From a bacterium (GTDB lineage: Bacteria; Pseudomonadota; Alphaproteobacteria; Micavibrionales; UBA2020): a stretch of DNA of 64,000 nt. The stretch is taken from contig JAQSDV010000004.1 in the NCBI GenBank assembly GCA_029945425.1, forward strand, positions 1,040,991-1,104,990, in the 5' to 3' direction. The notes beneath the pieces were generated by a model. It saw nothing but the letters and a program-made list of their open reading frames with translations. It ran no database searches and was not told the origin of the DNA. Shown one piece after another: positions 18,747 through 27,927 of the stretch. The position numbers and the translations under genes were made by a program. Position 1 is the first letter of the stretch; each line of letters begins with the position of its first letter.

Positions 18747-21700
18747 CGTCGCTCCGCGACACGCCAAATATCGTTAACATCGCGGCGGGGCAATCCTTCG
18801 CCGATGCCTTCGCGCGCGGAATACTGGAACAGGCGGGCGACGACCCGCTGAAACTCTCCGAAACACTGATCCTATTGCCCAGCCGCCGCGCCTGCCGCAA
18901 CCTGCGCGAGGCGTTCCTGCGCCTGTCGGGTGGCAAGGCGTTGTTGCTGCCGCAGATGCATCCTGTCGGCGATGTTGATGCCGATGACGTTGCGATGCTG
19001 CTGGCGGCGGAGGAAGACGCCAGCGCCGCGCTGAACATTGCCCCCGCCGTCGCGCCGCTGGAGCGTCAGCTGTTATTGGCGCAGGCGATCCTGCGCGCGA
19101 AAATGGCGCAATCTTTCGATCAGGCGGTGGCGCTTGCCGAAGGGTTGGGGCGTTTTCTGGATGAAGTGCAGACGGAAAACTTAAGCTTCAGCGGCCTTGA
19201 AAACCTCGTGCCCGACGAATTCGCGGAACACTGGCAGAAGACACTGCAGTTCCTGAAAATCCTGACCGAAGTCTGGCCGGATATCCTGAAATCGCGCGGC
19301 GTGCTGGATGTGGCGGAGCGGCGCAACATGCTGATCGCAGCGCAAATAGCCGCATGGAAAAAACACCCGCCCGTGCATCCCGTGATTGCCGCCGGTTCGA
19401 CCGCCACAATGCCGGCTGTGCGCGAACTGCTCGCGCTGGTGGCACAGTTGCCGCAGGGGCTTGTCGTGCTGCCGGGGCTTGACCGCCATATGGACGAGGA
19501 AAGCTGGGATGTGCTGGGCGAGGATCACCCGCAATATAACCTGAAACTGCTGCTGTCGCACCTGAACCTGCTGCGCACATCGGTTGGCGACTGGCAGGTC
19601 AAAAAAAATCCCGCCATTAATGATGGCCGCGTGAAACTGCTGTCCGAAGCAATGCGCCCCGCCGAAACGACCGAGCATTGGCGGCGTTTGCGCAGCGGCG
19701 ATATTCCGTCGCAGGCGCTGGATAATTTCACGCGCATCGATTGCGGCGGCCCTCAGGAAGAGGCGGATGTCATCGCGCTGATCATGCGCCACGCGCTGGA
19801 AACGCCCGGCAAGACCGCCGCGCTCATCACCCCCGACCGCCGCCTTGCGCGCCGCGTGTCGCTGTCTTTGCGCCGCTGGGGCATCATGATCGACGATTCC
19901 GGCGGCCAGCCGCTGACCGAATTGCCGATCGGCACATGGCTGATGCTGGCAGCCGAAATGGCGGAGGAACAGCTTGCGCCTGTCACGTTGCTGTCCTTCC
20001 TGAAACACCCGATCATGGCGCTCAACCTGCCCGCCGCCGATCTGCGCGAAATGGTGCAGCAACTGGACGAACTGGTCTTACGCGGTCCGCGCCCCACCGC
20101 CGGCTTCAACGGGTTGCGCGACAAGGTGCTTGCGCTGCCGGAAGAAAAGCCCGCCCGTGCGAAACTGCTGACATGGCTGGACGGGGTGGAGACGCAGATG
20201 CGCCCCTATGTCGAATTGATGGCGCAGCGCGGCAACGTGCCGTTCCGCACGCTGCTCGAAAAACATATCCGCATTTCGGAGACATTGGCGGCGACGCAGG
20301 AAATGAACGGCGCGCAGCGGCTCTGGGCAGAAAAATACGCGGGCGACGCCAGCACCTTCCTGAACCAGCTCTGGGCATCCTCGCGCGATGTGCCTGATAT
20401 CACGCCTTCCGATTACGTATCGCTCATGAAATCGCTGATGAAGGCGGTGACAGTGCGCCCGCCCTTCGGCAGCCATCCGCGCCTGTCGGTGCTGGGCCAG
20501 ATCGAGGCGCGTCTCTACAGCGCGGATATGGTGATACTGGGCGGGCTTAACGAAGGCACATGGCCGGCGCTGCCCGCACATGACCCGTGGATGTCGCGCC
20601 CGATGCGCAAAAAATTCGGCCTGCCATCGCCGGAGCGCAATATCAGCATCTCCTCCCATGATTTCGTGCAGGCCGTGACCGCGCCCGAAGTAATCGTCAC
20701 GCGCGCGACCAAGGTGGACGGCACACCCACCGTGCCTGCGCGCTGGCTGCTGCGGCTTGAAACTGTTTTGCAGGCGGCGGGCCTTGAAATGCAGCCGCGC
20801 CGTGCCGAAAATTACCGGCAGTGGATGAAGGATGTCGATAAACCGCCGGGCGACCCTGTGCCCGTCAAGCGTCCGGAGCCACGCCCGCCCGTCGCCGCGC
20901 GCCCGCGCAAACTGTCGGTCACCCGCATCGAAACGCTGATGCGCGACCCGTACCAGATTTATGCGCAATATGTTCTGAACTTGCGCAAATTTGAGGATAT
21001 CGACGCCGATCCGGGCGGGGCGGAACGGGGGACGTTCATCCACGCCGCGCTGGAAAAATTCATCAAGTCTTTCCCCGATAACCTGCCCGACGACGCATCG
21101 GATCAACTGCTGGAATTCGGCCGCGCGGCATTGCGCGATATGCGCATCCCGCAGGAAGTCGAAGCCTTCTGGTGGCCGCGGTTCGAGCGTGTTGCCGATG
21201 AATTCGTGCGGCAGGAACGCGTCTGGCGTAATGAGGCCAAACCGTTCGAGAGCGAGGCAGAGGGTAAGTGGCAGTTCGGAACTACCACCGAACCCTTCAT
21301 GCTGACCGGCAAGGCCGACCGCATCGACAAAAAACCGGATGGCAGCTATGCCATCATTGATTACAAATCCGGCTTTGTGCCGCGCACCGGCGACGTTGCG
21401 CAAGGTCTGTCGCCCCAGCTGCCGCTGGAGGCGCTGATGCTGAAGCAGGGTGCGTTCGAGAAAATACCGGCGGGAGAGGTGAGCGACCTCGTCTACTGGC
21501 GCGTCACGGGCAGCGGGCAGAAACCTGTCGAGCGCAAATCGGTCATCGGCCGCGACCATGACATCAACACCGTCATCGAACAGGCGGCGGTGGGGCTGAT
21601 GGAACTGATCGAAAAATTCGATGATCCCGACACGCCCTATTTGAGCCAGCCGCGCGCCGAAGCGAAATCGCGCTTTTCCGATTACGAACACCTCGCCCGC

Positions 21701-21751
21701 GTCAAGGAATGGAGCATCGCTGGCGATGAAGACGAGGGGGCGGCGGAATGA
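18743..21751 (+). CDS. addB: Double-strand break repair protein AddB
   Basis: One subunit of the AddAB helicase-nuclease that resects DNA ends for RecA. The 1002-aa protein has an N-terminal helicase-like part without a clear Walker A (LPSRRACRNLREAFLR), the motif LNEGTWPALPAHDPWMSRPM, and a C-terminal RecB-type nuclease: AERGTFIHAALEKF and GKADRIDKKPDGSYAIIDYKSG (GxADRxD and DYKSG catalytic residues). The start is GTG 18743, overlapping murU. It overlaps addA by 4 nt, so the two subunits are co-translated. Confidence 0.95.
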   Translation: MTSLRDTPNIVNIAAGQSFADAFARGILEQAGDDPLKLSETLILLPSRRACRNLREAFLRLSGGKALLLPQMHPVGDVDADDVAMLLAAEEDASAALNIAPAVAPLERQLLLAQAILRAKMAQSFDQAVALAEGLGRFLDEVQTENLSFSGLENLVPDEFAEHWQKTLQFLKILTEVWPDILKSRGVLDVAERRNMLIAAQIAAWKKHPPVHPVIAAGSTATMPAVRELLALVAQLPQGLVVLPGLDRHMDEESWDVLGEDHPQYNLKLLLSHLNLLRTSVGDWQVKKNPAINDGRVKLLSEAMRPAETTEHWRRLRSGDIPSQALDNFTRIDCGGPQEEADVIALIMRHALETPGKTAALITPDRRLARRVSLSLRRWGIMIDDSGGQPLTELPIGTWLMLAAEMAEEQLAPVTLLSFLKHPIMALNLPAADLREMVQQLDELVLRGPRPTAGFNGLRDKVLALPEEKPARAKLLTWLDGVETQMRPYVELMAQRGNVPFRTLLEKHIRISETLAATQEMNGAQRLWAEKYAGDASTFLNQLWASSRDVPDITPSDYVSLMKSLMKAVTVRPPFGSHPRLSVLGQIEARLYSADMVILGGLNEGTWPALPAHDPWMSRPMRKKFGLPSPERNISISSHDFVQAVTAPEVIVTRATKVDGTPTVPARWLLRLETVLQAAGLEMQPRRAENYRQWMKDVDKPPGDPVPVKRPEPRPPVAARPRKLSVTRIETLMRDPYQIYAQYVLNLRKFEDIDADPGGAERGTFIHAALEKFIKSFPDNLPDDASDQLLEFGRAALRDMRIPQEVEAFWWPRFERVADEFVRQERVWRNEAKPFESEAEGKWQFGTTTEPFMLTGKADRIDKKPDGSYAIIDYKSGFVPRTGDVAQGLSPQLPLEALMLKQGAFEKIPAGEVSDLVYWRVTGSGQKPVERKSVIGRDHDINTVIEQAAVGLMELIEKFDDPDTPYLSQPRAEAKSRFSDYEHLARVKEWSIAGDEDEGAAE

Positions 21752-24700
21752 CGGCAGAAAACCTGAAAGCCAAACCGCAACGCTCCGCCAACGAAAACCA
21801 GTCGGCGGCGGCGGACCCGCTGAAAAGCGTCTGGGTCGGGGCAAGCGCAGGCACGGGCAAGACCAAGGTATTGATCGACCGCGTGCTGCGCCTGATGCTG
21901 CCGCGCGGCGGTGCGACTGGACAGGAAGCGACGCGGCCCGATAAAATCCTCTGCCTCACCTTCACCAAAACGGCGGCTGCGGAAATGTCGAACCGCATCT
22001 ATAAAAAACTCGGCAACTGGGCGGTGATGCCGGACGAGGATTTGAAGGCGGACCTGAAAAACCTGATGGGCGAAACGCCGCCGGAGGCAACCGTGCATGC
22101 CGCCCGCCGGTTGTTCGCGCGCGTGCTGGATACGCCGGGCGGACTTAAATTCCTGACCATCCATTCCTTCTGCCAGTCGGTGCTGAAACGCTTTCCGGTC
22201 GAGGCGGGGCTGCCGCCGCATTTCGAATTGATGGACGAACAAAGCGCGATCGAATACCTGACGCGCAGCCTGCACGACATCATCGCGGCGACCAAGCGGG
22301 ACCCGCAATCGGCGCTGGCGCTCGCCTTTAACCAGCTTGTCCTTCACCTCGACCCTGAATCAATGAATGACCTGATGTCAAAAATCATGTCGAAGCGCAG
22401 CCATCTGGCCCGCATCCTCGATGCCCATGACGATCAGGGCGGCACGGCGGATAACACGATCGCCGGCGTTTACCGCCATCTGGGGCTTGATCCGTCGGAT
22501 ACCGAAGAAAAAGTTTTGGCGGGCGTCGGCAATCTGCATGCGGAAGATGAAAAGAACCTGAAGCTCGTCCTGCAGGCGCTGCTGAGTGGCAGCGATACCG
22601 ACCAGAAAAAGGCTGCCTTCATGCAGCCATGGCTGGAGCAAAAAGACCGCCGTGCCGCGCTCTTCGATGGTTACCGCCGCGCGTTCTTTACGCAGGCGGG
22701 GGAGATCTCCGCCCGCCATGCCACGCAGAAAGCGGAGAAAACTTTTCCCGAAGCCAAAGCGGTGATGCAGCGCGAGGCGGAGCGGCTGCTTGAAATCCTG
22801 AACAAGCGCCGCGCCGTCAAACTGGCCGCGCTGAACGCGTCGTTGTTAACCGTCGCATCCGAAATGGTCGGACGATACGAGAAATACAAGCGCCAGACCG
22901 ACCGCCTCGATTACGAAGACCTGATCATCAAGACGAGCGAGCTGCTGGCCGAAAAAAGCATGGTCAGCTGGGTGCTGTTCAAGTTGGATGACGGCATCGA
23001 CCATATTCTGGTGGATGAAGCGCAGGACACCAGCCCGTACCAGTGGCGCGTGATCGAGGCGCTGTCGCTGGAATTCTTCAGCGGCATGGGCACGCGCGGC
23101 GATATCCTGCGCACGCTGTTCGTGGTCGGCGATGAAAAACAGTCGATCTTCAGCTTTCAGGGCGCGGAGCCGAAAAAGTTTTTCGAAATGCAGAATTTCT
23201 TCGGCGAACGTGTGCGCGAAGTGCAGGATGGCTGGGAAGTGTTTCTTGAACATTCCTTCCGCTCCACCCGCGCCGTGCTGGACGTCGTCGACGGCACCTT
23301 TGCGGATGAAACGGTGCGGCGCGGCGTCGTCGCCGATATCGCGCGCGAAGTGCGCCATGTGGCGTTCCGGCAGGGGCAGGCGGGCATGGTCGAAATCTGG
23401 CCGCTGATCCGCCCCGAAAAACGCGAAGAACAGGAATCATGGCAAATGCCCGTCGCGGTCGAGCGCGGCGACAATGCCGCCAGCCAGCTTGCCCAGAAAA
23501 TCGCGGCCACCATCCGCGGCTGGATCGACGACAAAGAAACGCTGGTGTCGAAAAACCGCGCCCTGCGCGCGGGCGACGTGCTGATCCTCGTCCAGTCGCG
23601 CGGGGCGCTGGTGGAAATGCTGATGCGCGCGTTGAAAGAGGCACAAGTGCCGGTCGCGGGTATCGACCGCATGACGCTGACGCAAGAAATCGCGGTCATG
23701 GATCTGCTGGCGCTGGCTGGGTTTGCGCTGCTGCCGAAAGATGATCTGACGCTGGCGACTTTGTTGAAATCGCCTTTGGTTGGATTGGGCGAGGAAGATC
23801 TTTACACGCTCTGCTATGGGCGCAGCGGCAGTTTATTAGGCGCGGTGCAGGCGCAGCGGCCCGATATCGCGGCGTATCTTTATAAATGGGTCAACAAGGC
23901 GGGCGAGGCGACGCCGTATGAGTTTTTCGCCGAAGCGCTGAATACGCCGTGCTTTGCCGACAAAACCAGCGGTCGCCGCGCGTTTTACGGGCGGCTGGGC
24001 GGCGATATCCATGATGCGCTAGATGAATTCCTGAACGCCGCGCTCAATTACGAACAGTCGCATACGCCGTCCCTGCAGAAATTCACCGACTGGTTCATGC
24101 GCGGCGAATCCGACGTCAAGCGGGAGCAGGAGGCGCATAGCGCCAATCAGGTGCGTATCATGACCGTGCATGCCGCCAAGGGCTTGCAGGCGCCTGTCGT
24201 ATTCCTGCCCGATGCCGCCAAGAAATCGCACGACCACAACAAGGCGCGCATCCGCCTGATCTGGCCGCCCGAAAATGCGGCGGCAGACGGATTGAACGTG
24301 CCGCTCTGGTCGCCGCGCGCGGAATTCGATGCGGATATCTATGCGAACCTGCGCGATGCCGCGCGCGAAGGGCAGGAGGAAGAATACCGCCGTTTGCTTT
24401 ACGTTGCGCTGACACGCGCGGAAGACAGGCTCTATGTCTGCGGTTTCCAGACGCGCAAGATGCCGGCGGAGGATTGCTGGCACAAGCTGGTTGAAAAGGG
24501 CTTCCCTGCGACCGCAACACCGCTGCCCTTCCGCGTCAATGGCGAAGCCGTGATCGATCAGGATAGCAAGACCGAACTGTTCACCAAGCGTCACGGGTAT
24601 GCGCAGGAAGCGGCGCATGAAAAATCCGAAGATAAAAAAGCCGTGAACGACGCCCTGCGCGCGCCGGTCGAGGATTGGGCGTTCAAGCCGCCGGCGGCGG

Positions 24701-25284
24701 AGCCCGAACCCTCGCTGCCGCTCGCGCCGTCGAAACCGGGCGAAGACGAACCCGCCGTGAAGGGCCCGCTGGCGGAGGAGGAAGATTACCGTTTCCGCCG
24801 TGGCATCCTCGTCCACCAGATCCTCGAAATCCTGCCGACGCTGCCGGAAGCGGTGTGGGAAAAAGCACTGACGGCCTATCTCGCGCGGCCCGCGCTGGGG
24901 CTGAAGGAGCCCGAGCGTGCGCAGCTGGTGACGGAAATCCTGACCGTGCTGCGCCATCCCGAATTCGCGCCCATCTTTGGCGCGGGCAGCCGCGCGGAAA
25001 CGCCGGTCGTGGGCATCGCGGGCGGGAGCCGCGTACTGTCGGGGCAGATGGACCGGTTGCTGGTGACCGAGAATGAAGTATTGGTCATCGACTACAAAAC
25101 CAACCGCCCGCCGCCCAGCCGCGTGGAGGATGTGCATATCGCCTACCTGAAGCAGATGGCCGCCTACCGCGCTGTCATGCAGAAAATCTACCCCAACCGC
25201 CCCGTCAAATGCGCGCTGCTATGGACGGACGGGCCGACATTGATGCCGTTGCCCGAGGGATTGCTGGATAAATTCGCGCCGTAA
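21748..25284 (+). CDS. addA: Double-strand break repair helicase AddA
   Basis: UvrD-type motor and nuclease subunit of AddAB. The 1178-aa protein has Walker A ASAGTGKTKVL near residue 31, LCLTFTKTAAAEM, LVDEAQDTSPYQW (DExx), VGDEKQSIFSFQGAEP, VRIMTVHAAKGLQAPVV and RRLLYVALTRAEDRLYV, then a RecB-family nuclease at the end with RGILVHQILEILP and VIDYKTNRPP. Length and order match alphaproteobacterial AddA. It is the last gene of tsaE-murU-addB-addA. Confidence 0.96.
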   Translation: MTAENLKAKPQRSANENQSAAADPLKSVWVGASAGTGKTKVLIDRVLRLMLPRGGATGQEATRPDKILCLTFTKTAAAEMSNRIYKKLGNWAVMPDEDLKADLKNLMGETPPEATVHAARRLFARVLDTPGGLKFLTIHSFCQSVLKRFPVEAGLPPHFELMDEQSAIEYLTRSLHDIIAATKRDPQSALALAFNQLVLHLDPESMNDLMSKIMSKRSHLARILDAHDDQGGTADNTIAGVYRHLGLDPSDTEEKVLAGVGNLHAEDEKNLKLVLQALLSGSDTDQKKAAFMQPWLEQKDRRAALFDGYRRAFFTQAGEISARHATQKAEKTFPEAKAVMQREAERLLEILNKRRAVKLAALNASLLTVASEMVGRYEKYKRQTDRLDYEDLIIKTSELLAEKSMVSWVLFKLDDGIDHILVDEAQDTSPYQWRVIEALSLEFFSGMGTRGDILRTLFVVGDEKQSIFSFQGAEPKKFFEMQNFFGERVREVQDGWEVFLEHSFRSTRAVLDVVDGTFADETVRRGVVADIAREVRHVAFRQGQAGMVEIWPLIRPEKREEQESWQMPVAVERGDNAASQLAQKIAATIRGWIDDKETLVSKNRALRAGDVLILVQSRGALVEMLMRALKEAQVPVAGIDRMTLTQEIAVMDLLALAGFALLPKDDLTLATLLKSPLVGLGEEDLYTLCYGRSGSLLGAVQAQRPDIAAYLYKWVNKAGEATPYEFFAEALNTPCFADKTSGRRAFYGRLGGDIHDALDEFLNAALNYEQSHTPSLQKFTDWFMRGESDVKREQEAHSANQVRIMTVHAAKGLQAPVVFLPDAAKKSHDHNKARIRLIWPPENAAADGLNVPLWSPRAEFDADIYANLRDAAREGQEEEYRRLLYVALTRAEDRLYVCGFQTRKMPAEDCWHKLVEKGFPATATPLPFRVNGEAVIDQDSKTELFTKRHGYAQEAAHEKSEDKKAVNDALRAPVEDWAFKPPAAEPEPSLPLAPSKPGEDEPAVKGPLAEEEDYRFRRGILVHQILEILPTLPEAVWEKALTAYLARPALGLKEPERAQLVTEILTVLRHPEFAPIFGAGSRAETPVVGIAGGSRVLSGQMDRLLVTENEVLVIDYKTNRPPPSRVEDVHIAYLKQMAAYRAVMQKIYPNRPVKCALLWTDGPTLMPLPEGLLDKFAP

Positions 25285-25366
25285 GTTCCATAATATTTGT
25301 ATGCGGCGGCATTAGAATAATATGTCGAATATGCAGTCTCAAAACTAACTTTCCGCAAAACCACCC

Positions 25367-25394
25367 TTGACCCGCGCAACCTATGGGTTACGCT
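25367..25394 (+). promoter_or_regulatory. Possible promoter for 25470
   Basis: TTGACC (25367-25372), a 16-nt spacer and TACGCT (25389-25394). The -10 is poor. The rest of 25285-25469 is A/T-rich and shows nothing else clear. Confidence 0.3.
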
Positions 25395-25469
25395 CGGTAC
25401 CCGTAGCATTTTGCAGCATCACCGATAACCGTTCGACACCAGCTTTGCGCACTTGAAGGAGGGCGCGAC

Positions 25470-25862
25470 ATGGCAAGACGCAAAGGCACATCGCAGGACG
25501 CGCTGATTGGCAGGCTCGAGGCATTCACCGAGCCCGGCGACAGCGTCACCTTCTGGGCGTTCCGCGAGGAAACACGTCTGGGCCAGGATGGCGCGCTGCA
25601 CCCCTTGCGCAAAGGTGATCTGCTGACAGTTTTCAACGACAGCGCCCGCACCGACGAAGCATGGCATGGCGAGATCGACCTCGATTTCAAATGCAGCCGC
25701 GAACAAAACCCGCGCGCGACACATGTCACTTCGCAGCGCATCTCCGGCCACGGCACCGTGCATGGCGTGCAAAAAGACGTTAATCCCAAGGATTGGGGCG
25801 ATATGTTCAGCGCCGAAAAACCGGCGCTGCTGACGCCCCGCGACAAACGACTGAATTTTTAA
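25470..25862 (+). CDS. Uncharacterised 130-aa protein
   Basis: I do not recognise a family. The start is well supported: GGAGG lies 8-12 nt before ATG 25470 and codon use matches the neighbours. The protein is hydrophilic, with no signal peptide or membrane segment. It contains one Cys and several His (HGEIDLDFKCSREQ, THVTSQRISGHGTVHGVQK). It lies 40 nt upstream of the first thioredoxin gene and is probably in the same transcript, which might hint at a redox or stress role; that is inference only. Confidence 0.6.
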   Translation: MARRKGTSQDALIGRLEAFTEPGDSVTFWAFREETRLGQDGALHPLRKGDLLTVFNDSARTDEAWHGEIDLDFKCSREQNPRATHVTSQRISGHGTVHGVQKDVNPKDWGDMFSAEKPALLTPRDKRLNF

Positions 25863-25902
25863 ACAAGACAACCGATACAAAAAACCAGAAGGAAGGCAAC
25901 AG

Positions 25903-26319
25903 ATGGCATCCCCCAATATCACGGAAGTGAACGAAGCGAATTTCGAGGCTGAAGTCCTGAATTCGGACAAACTGGTGCTGATCGATTTTTATGCCGACTG
26001 GTGCGGCCCGTGCAAGGCGCTGGCGCCCACGCTGGAAAAATTCGCGGAAGACAACAAGGACAAAGTGAAGGTCGTTAAAATCAACGTCGACGATAGCCCG
26101 AACCTTGCCGGTGCCTTCGGCGTGCAGTCGATTCCGACGCTTGTCACCATGAAGGGCAATCAGGCGATCTTCGGCGTGATGGGCAACCAGCCGCGCAAAG
26201 TGCTTGACCAGCTGCTGGAGCAGTCTTTACAAATGGCGAACGGGAACAATATTACTCCTGACGCGAAAGACACACCTCCGGCGCCCCCGCCCGCTGCACC
26301 CAAAGGGCCGACGCCGTAA
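25903..26319 (+). CDS. Thioredoxin with proline-rich C-terminal tail
   Basis: Cytoplasmic thiol-disulfide oxidoreductase. The 138-aa protein has the active site DWCGPCKALAP, the cis-Pro loop QSIPTLV and a normal thioredoxin core to about residue 108. A tail of about 30 residues rich in Pro, Ala and Asn (ending AAPKGPTP) is extra to the family. AAGGAAGGCAAC precedes the ATG. It is followed 24 nt later by a second, more typical thioredoxin; in many alphaproteobacteria a single trxA follows addA. Confidence 0.9.
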   Translation: MASPNITEVNEANFEAEVLNSDKLVLIDFYADWCGPCKALAPTLEKFAEDNKDKVKVVKINVDDSPNLAGAFGVQSIPTLVTMKGNQAIFGVMGNQPRKVLDQLLEQSLQMANGNNITPDAKDTPPAPPPAAPKGPTP

Positions 26320-26343
26320 CTAGAACCGGAAGAGGAGAAAACC

Positions 26344-26667
26344 ATGGGCGCTCAACAAGTTAGCGACAAAGATTTCGAAGCCGAAGTCCTGAAGGCGAAT
26401 GGCCCCGTGCTGGTCGATTTCTGGGCGGAGTGGTGCGGTCCGTGCCGTGCGCTCGGCCCCAGCCTCGATGCACTGGCGACCGAAAAAGGCCAGCAGATCA
26501 AGGTTGTGAAGGTCAATATCGACGACAACCCCAATGCGCCCTCCAAATACGGCGTCCGTTCCATCCCGACCATGCTGATTTTCAAGGATGGTCAGGTGGT
26601 GGCGCAGACGGTGGGCAGCATGGCGAAGTCGGACCTGTTCAAATGGGTCGATACATCGATTGCCTGA
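26344..26667 (+). CDS. trxA: Thioredoxin
   Basis: A 107-aa standard thioredoxin with EWCGPCRALGP and RSIPTMLIFKDGQVV. It donates electrons to ribonucleotide reductase and other thiol enzymes. AGAGGAGA precedes ATG 26344. The first residues of the two tandem thioredoxins are alike (FEAEVL in both), so a local gene duplication is likely. A terminator follows. Confidence 0.95.
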   Translation: MGAQQVSDKDFEAEVLKANGPVLVDFWAEWCGPCRALGPSLDALATEKGQQIKVVKVNIDDNPNAPSKYGVRSIPTMLIFKDGQVVAQTVGSMAKSDLFKWVDTSIA

Positions 26668-26688
26668 TCGTTTTTAGCGAATGAAAAC

Positions 26689-26718
26689 AGCGCCCTGCCT
26701 CAAAACAGGGCGCTTTTT
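26689..26718 (+). terminator. Rho-independent terminator after trxA
   Basis: A 9-bp stem AGCGCCCTG / CAGGGCGCT with an 8-nt loop followed by TTTTT. Confidence 0.88.
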
Positions 26719-26774
26719 CATTGACGGAAACAGGGCTTGGCCGGACAATAATAGGATAGAGGGGTATACTTGCA

Positions 26775-27227
26775 ATGCTGAGACGCGCTTTTTGTATTCT
26801 GGCTTTAAGCCTGCTGCTGGCGGCGCCCGCGCTGACCGCGATGGCGGGCGATCCGCTGCCGGGCTCATCCATCCCGCATCTGACCACCAATGACTTCCTG
26901 CGCCGCGTCGGCGGATCGGACAAGCCCGTGCTGGTGCAGTTCGACGCCGACTGGTGCCCCTATTGCCGCAAGATGCAGCCCGTCATGGACAAGTTCCGCG
27001 AGGCGAAGAAAGATGTGGTCGAGGTGTACAAGGTCAATGTCGACCACGACGCCGACCTGCAGCGCAGCTATGAAGTCCGAACGCTGCCCACGCTGATTGT
27101 GTTCTATCAGGGACGTATCGTCGGCCGCAGCGATGGCGGCATGGACGAGCAGGAAATGTTCGAATGGATGGAAGCCGTGCAGGACGACATCCGCGAAATC
27201 AAGCGCAAGAAGATCAACGAGCTTTAA
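26775..27227 (+). CDS. Exported thioredoxin-fold protein
   Basis: A 150-aa periplasmic protein: signal peptide (hydrophobic residues 6-23, cleavage near TAMA-GD), then a thioredoxin fold with active site DWCPYCRKMQP and cis-Pro in RTLPTLIVF. CPYC is unlike thioredoxin CGPC and is nearer to glutaredoxin or reductive periplasmic proteins. The C-terminus is Lys/Arg/Ile-rich. It is separated from trxA by a terminator and is read as its own unit, with no clear promoter seen. Its partner and direction (reductase or oxidase) are unknown. Confidence 0.82.
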   Translation: MLRRAFCILALSLLLAAPALTAMAGDPLPGSSIPHLTTNDFLRRVGGSDKPVLVQFDADWCPYCRKMQPVMDKFREAKKDVVEVYKVNVDHDADLQRSYEVRTLPTLIVFYQGRIVGRSDGGMDEQEMFEWMEAVQDDIREIKRKKINEL

Positions 27228-27242
27228 GCGCGCTGGACAATT

Positions 27243-27276
27243 AAAAAAGCCCCGCAATTTCTTGCGGGGCTTTTTT
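27243..27276. terminator. Bidirectional Rho-independent terminator
   Basis: A 15-bp perfect stem (27243-27257 / 27262-27276), core GCCCCGCAA / TTGCGGGGC with six A and six T, tetraloop TTTC. It separates the exported thioredoxin from convergent infC. Confidence 0.93.
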
Positions 27277-27295
27277 GTTATTCGTATCGCAGCGG

Positions 27296-27841
27296 TTACT
27301 GCGTGATCTTGGACGATACCATGATCATCAGGATGGAATTGCCTTCCTGTCGCGCATCCATCTCCAGCTTGCCTTCGCCGGCCAGCTCTTGCTTGATGCG
27401 GTTGATCAGCGCCCAGCCCAGTTCACGGTGCTCGTTTTCACGGCCGCGGAACTGCAGGATGAAGCGGACCTTGTCGCCTTCTTCAAAGAAACGCTTGGCG
27501 GAACGCAGCTTGACCTGAATGTCATGCTCCTCGATGCCGGGGCGCAGTTTCAATTCCTTGGTCAGGACGATTTTCTGGTTCTTGCGGGCAGCCGCTTCTT
27601 TTTTCTGCAATTCATAGCGGTGTTTGCCGACATCGCCGATCTTGCACACGGGCGGATCAGCGTTGGGAGAAATTTCGATGAGGTCAAATCCCTGATCCTG
27701 TGCTTTTTGCACGGCGTCGCGGACGGACATGACGCCTTCCATCTCGCCATCGGCGCCGATGACGCGGACTTTTTCCGCGCGGATCTGGTGGTTGGTGCGG
27801 GGGCCGTCGTCTTTCGGCGAGGGTCTGTTAAAGGTAGCGAT
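27296..27841 (-). CDS. infC: Translation initiation factor IF-3, AUC start codon
   Basis: IF-3 binds the 30S subunit and checks start-codon and initiator pairing. The 181-aa protein reads IATFNRPSPKDDGPRTNHQI, then VRVIGADGEMEGVMSV, DLIEISPNADPPVCKI, and the C-terminal domain with LRPGIEEHDIQVKLR. From the family length the start must lie upstream of the first in-frame ATG (27742). The only good candidate is ATC at 27841, with AGGAGA about 8 nt before it; the ATG inside that leader is out of frame and no other in-frame start follows the upstream stop. Rare infC starts (AUU, AUA, AUC) are known to let IF-3 repress itself. thrS lies 86 nt upstream, and a small hairpin (GGTTC / GAACC) sits between them. 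Confidence 0.93.
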   Translation of the reverse strand: MATFNRPSPKDDGPRTNHQIRAEKVRVIGADGEMEGVMSVRDAVQKAQDQGFDLIEISPNADPPVCKIGDVGKHRYELQKKEAAARKNQKIVLTKELKLRPGIEEHDIQVKLRSAKRFFEEGDKVRFILQFRGRENEHRELGWALINRIKQELAGEGKLEMDARQEGNSILMIMVSSKITQ

Positions 27842-27927
27842 GGGGCATTCTCCTGTTATCGTTTAAACGCAAAATTGCTTTTCCGGTTCCATTTTAGAAC
27901 CTTGGAAAAATCATGCAGAATCAGCCG

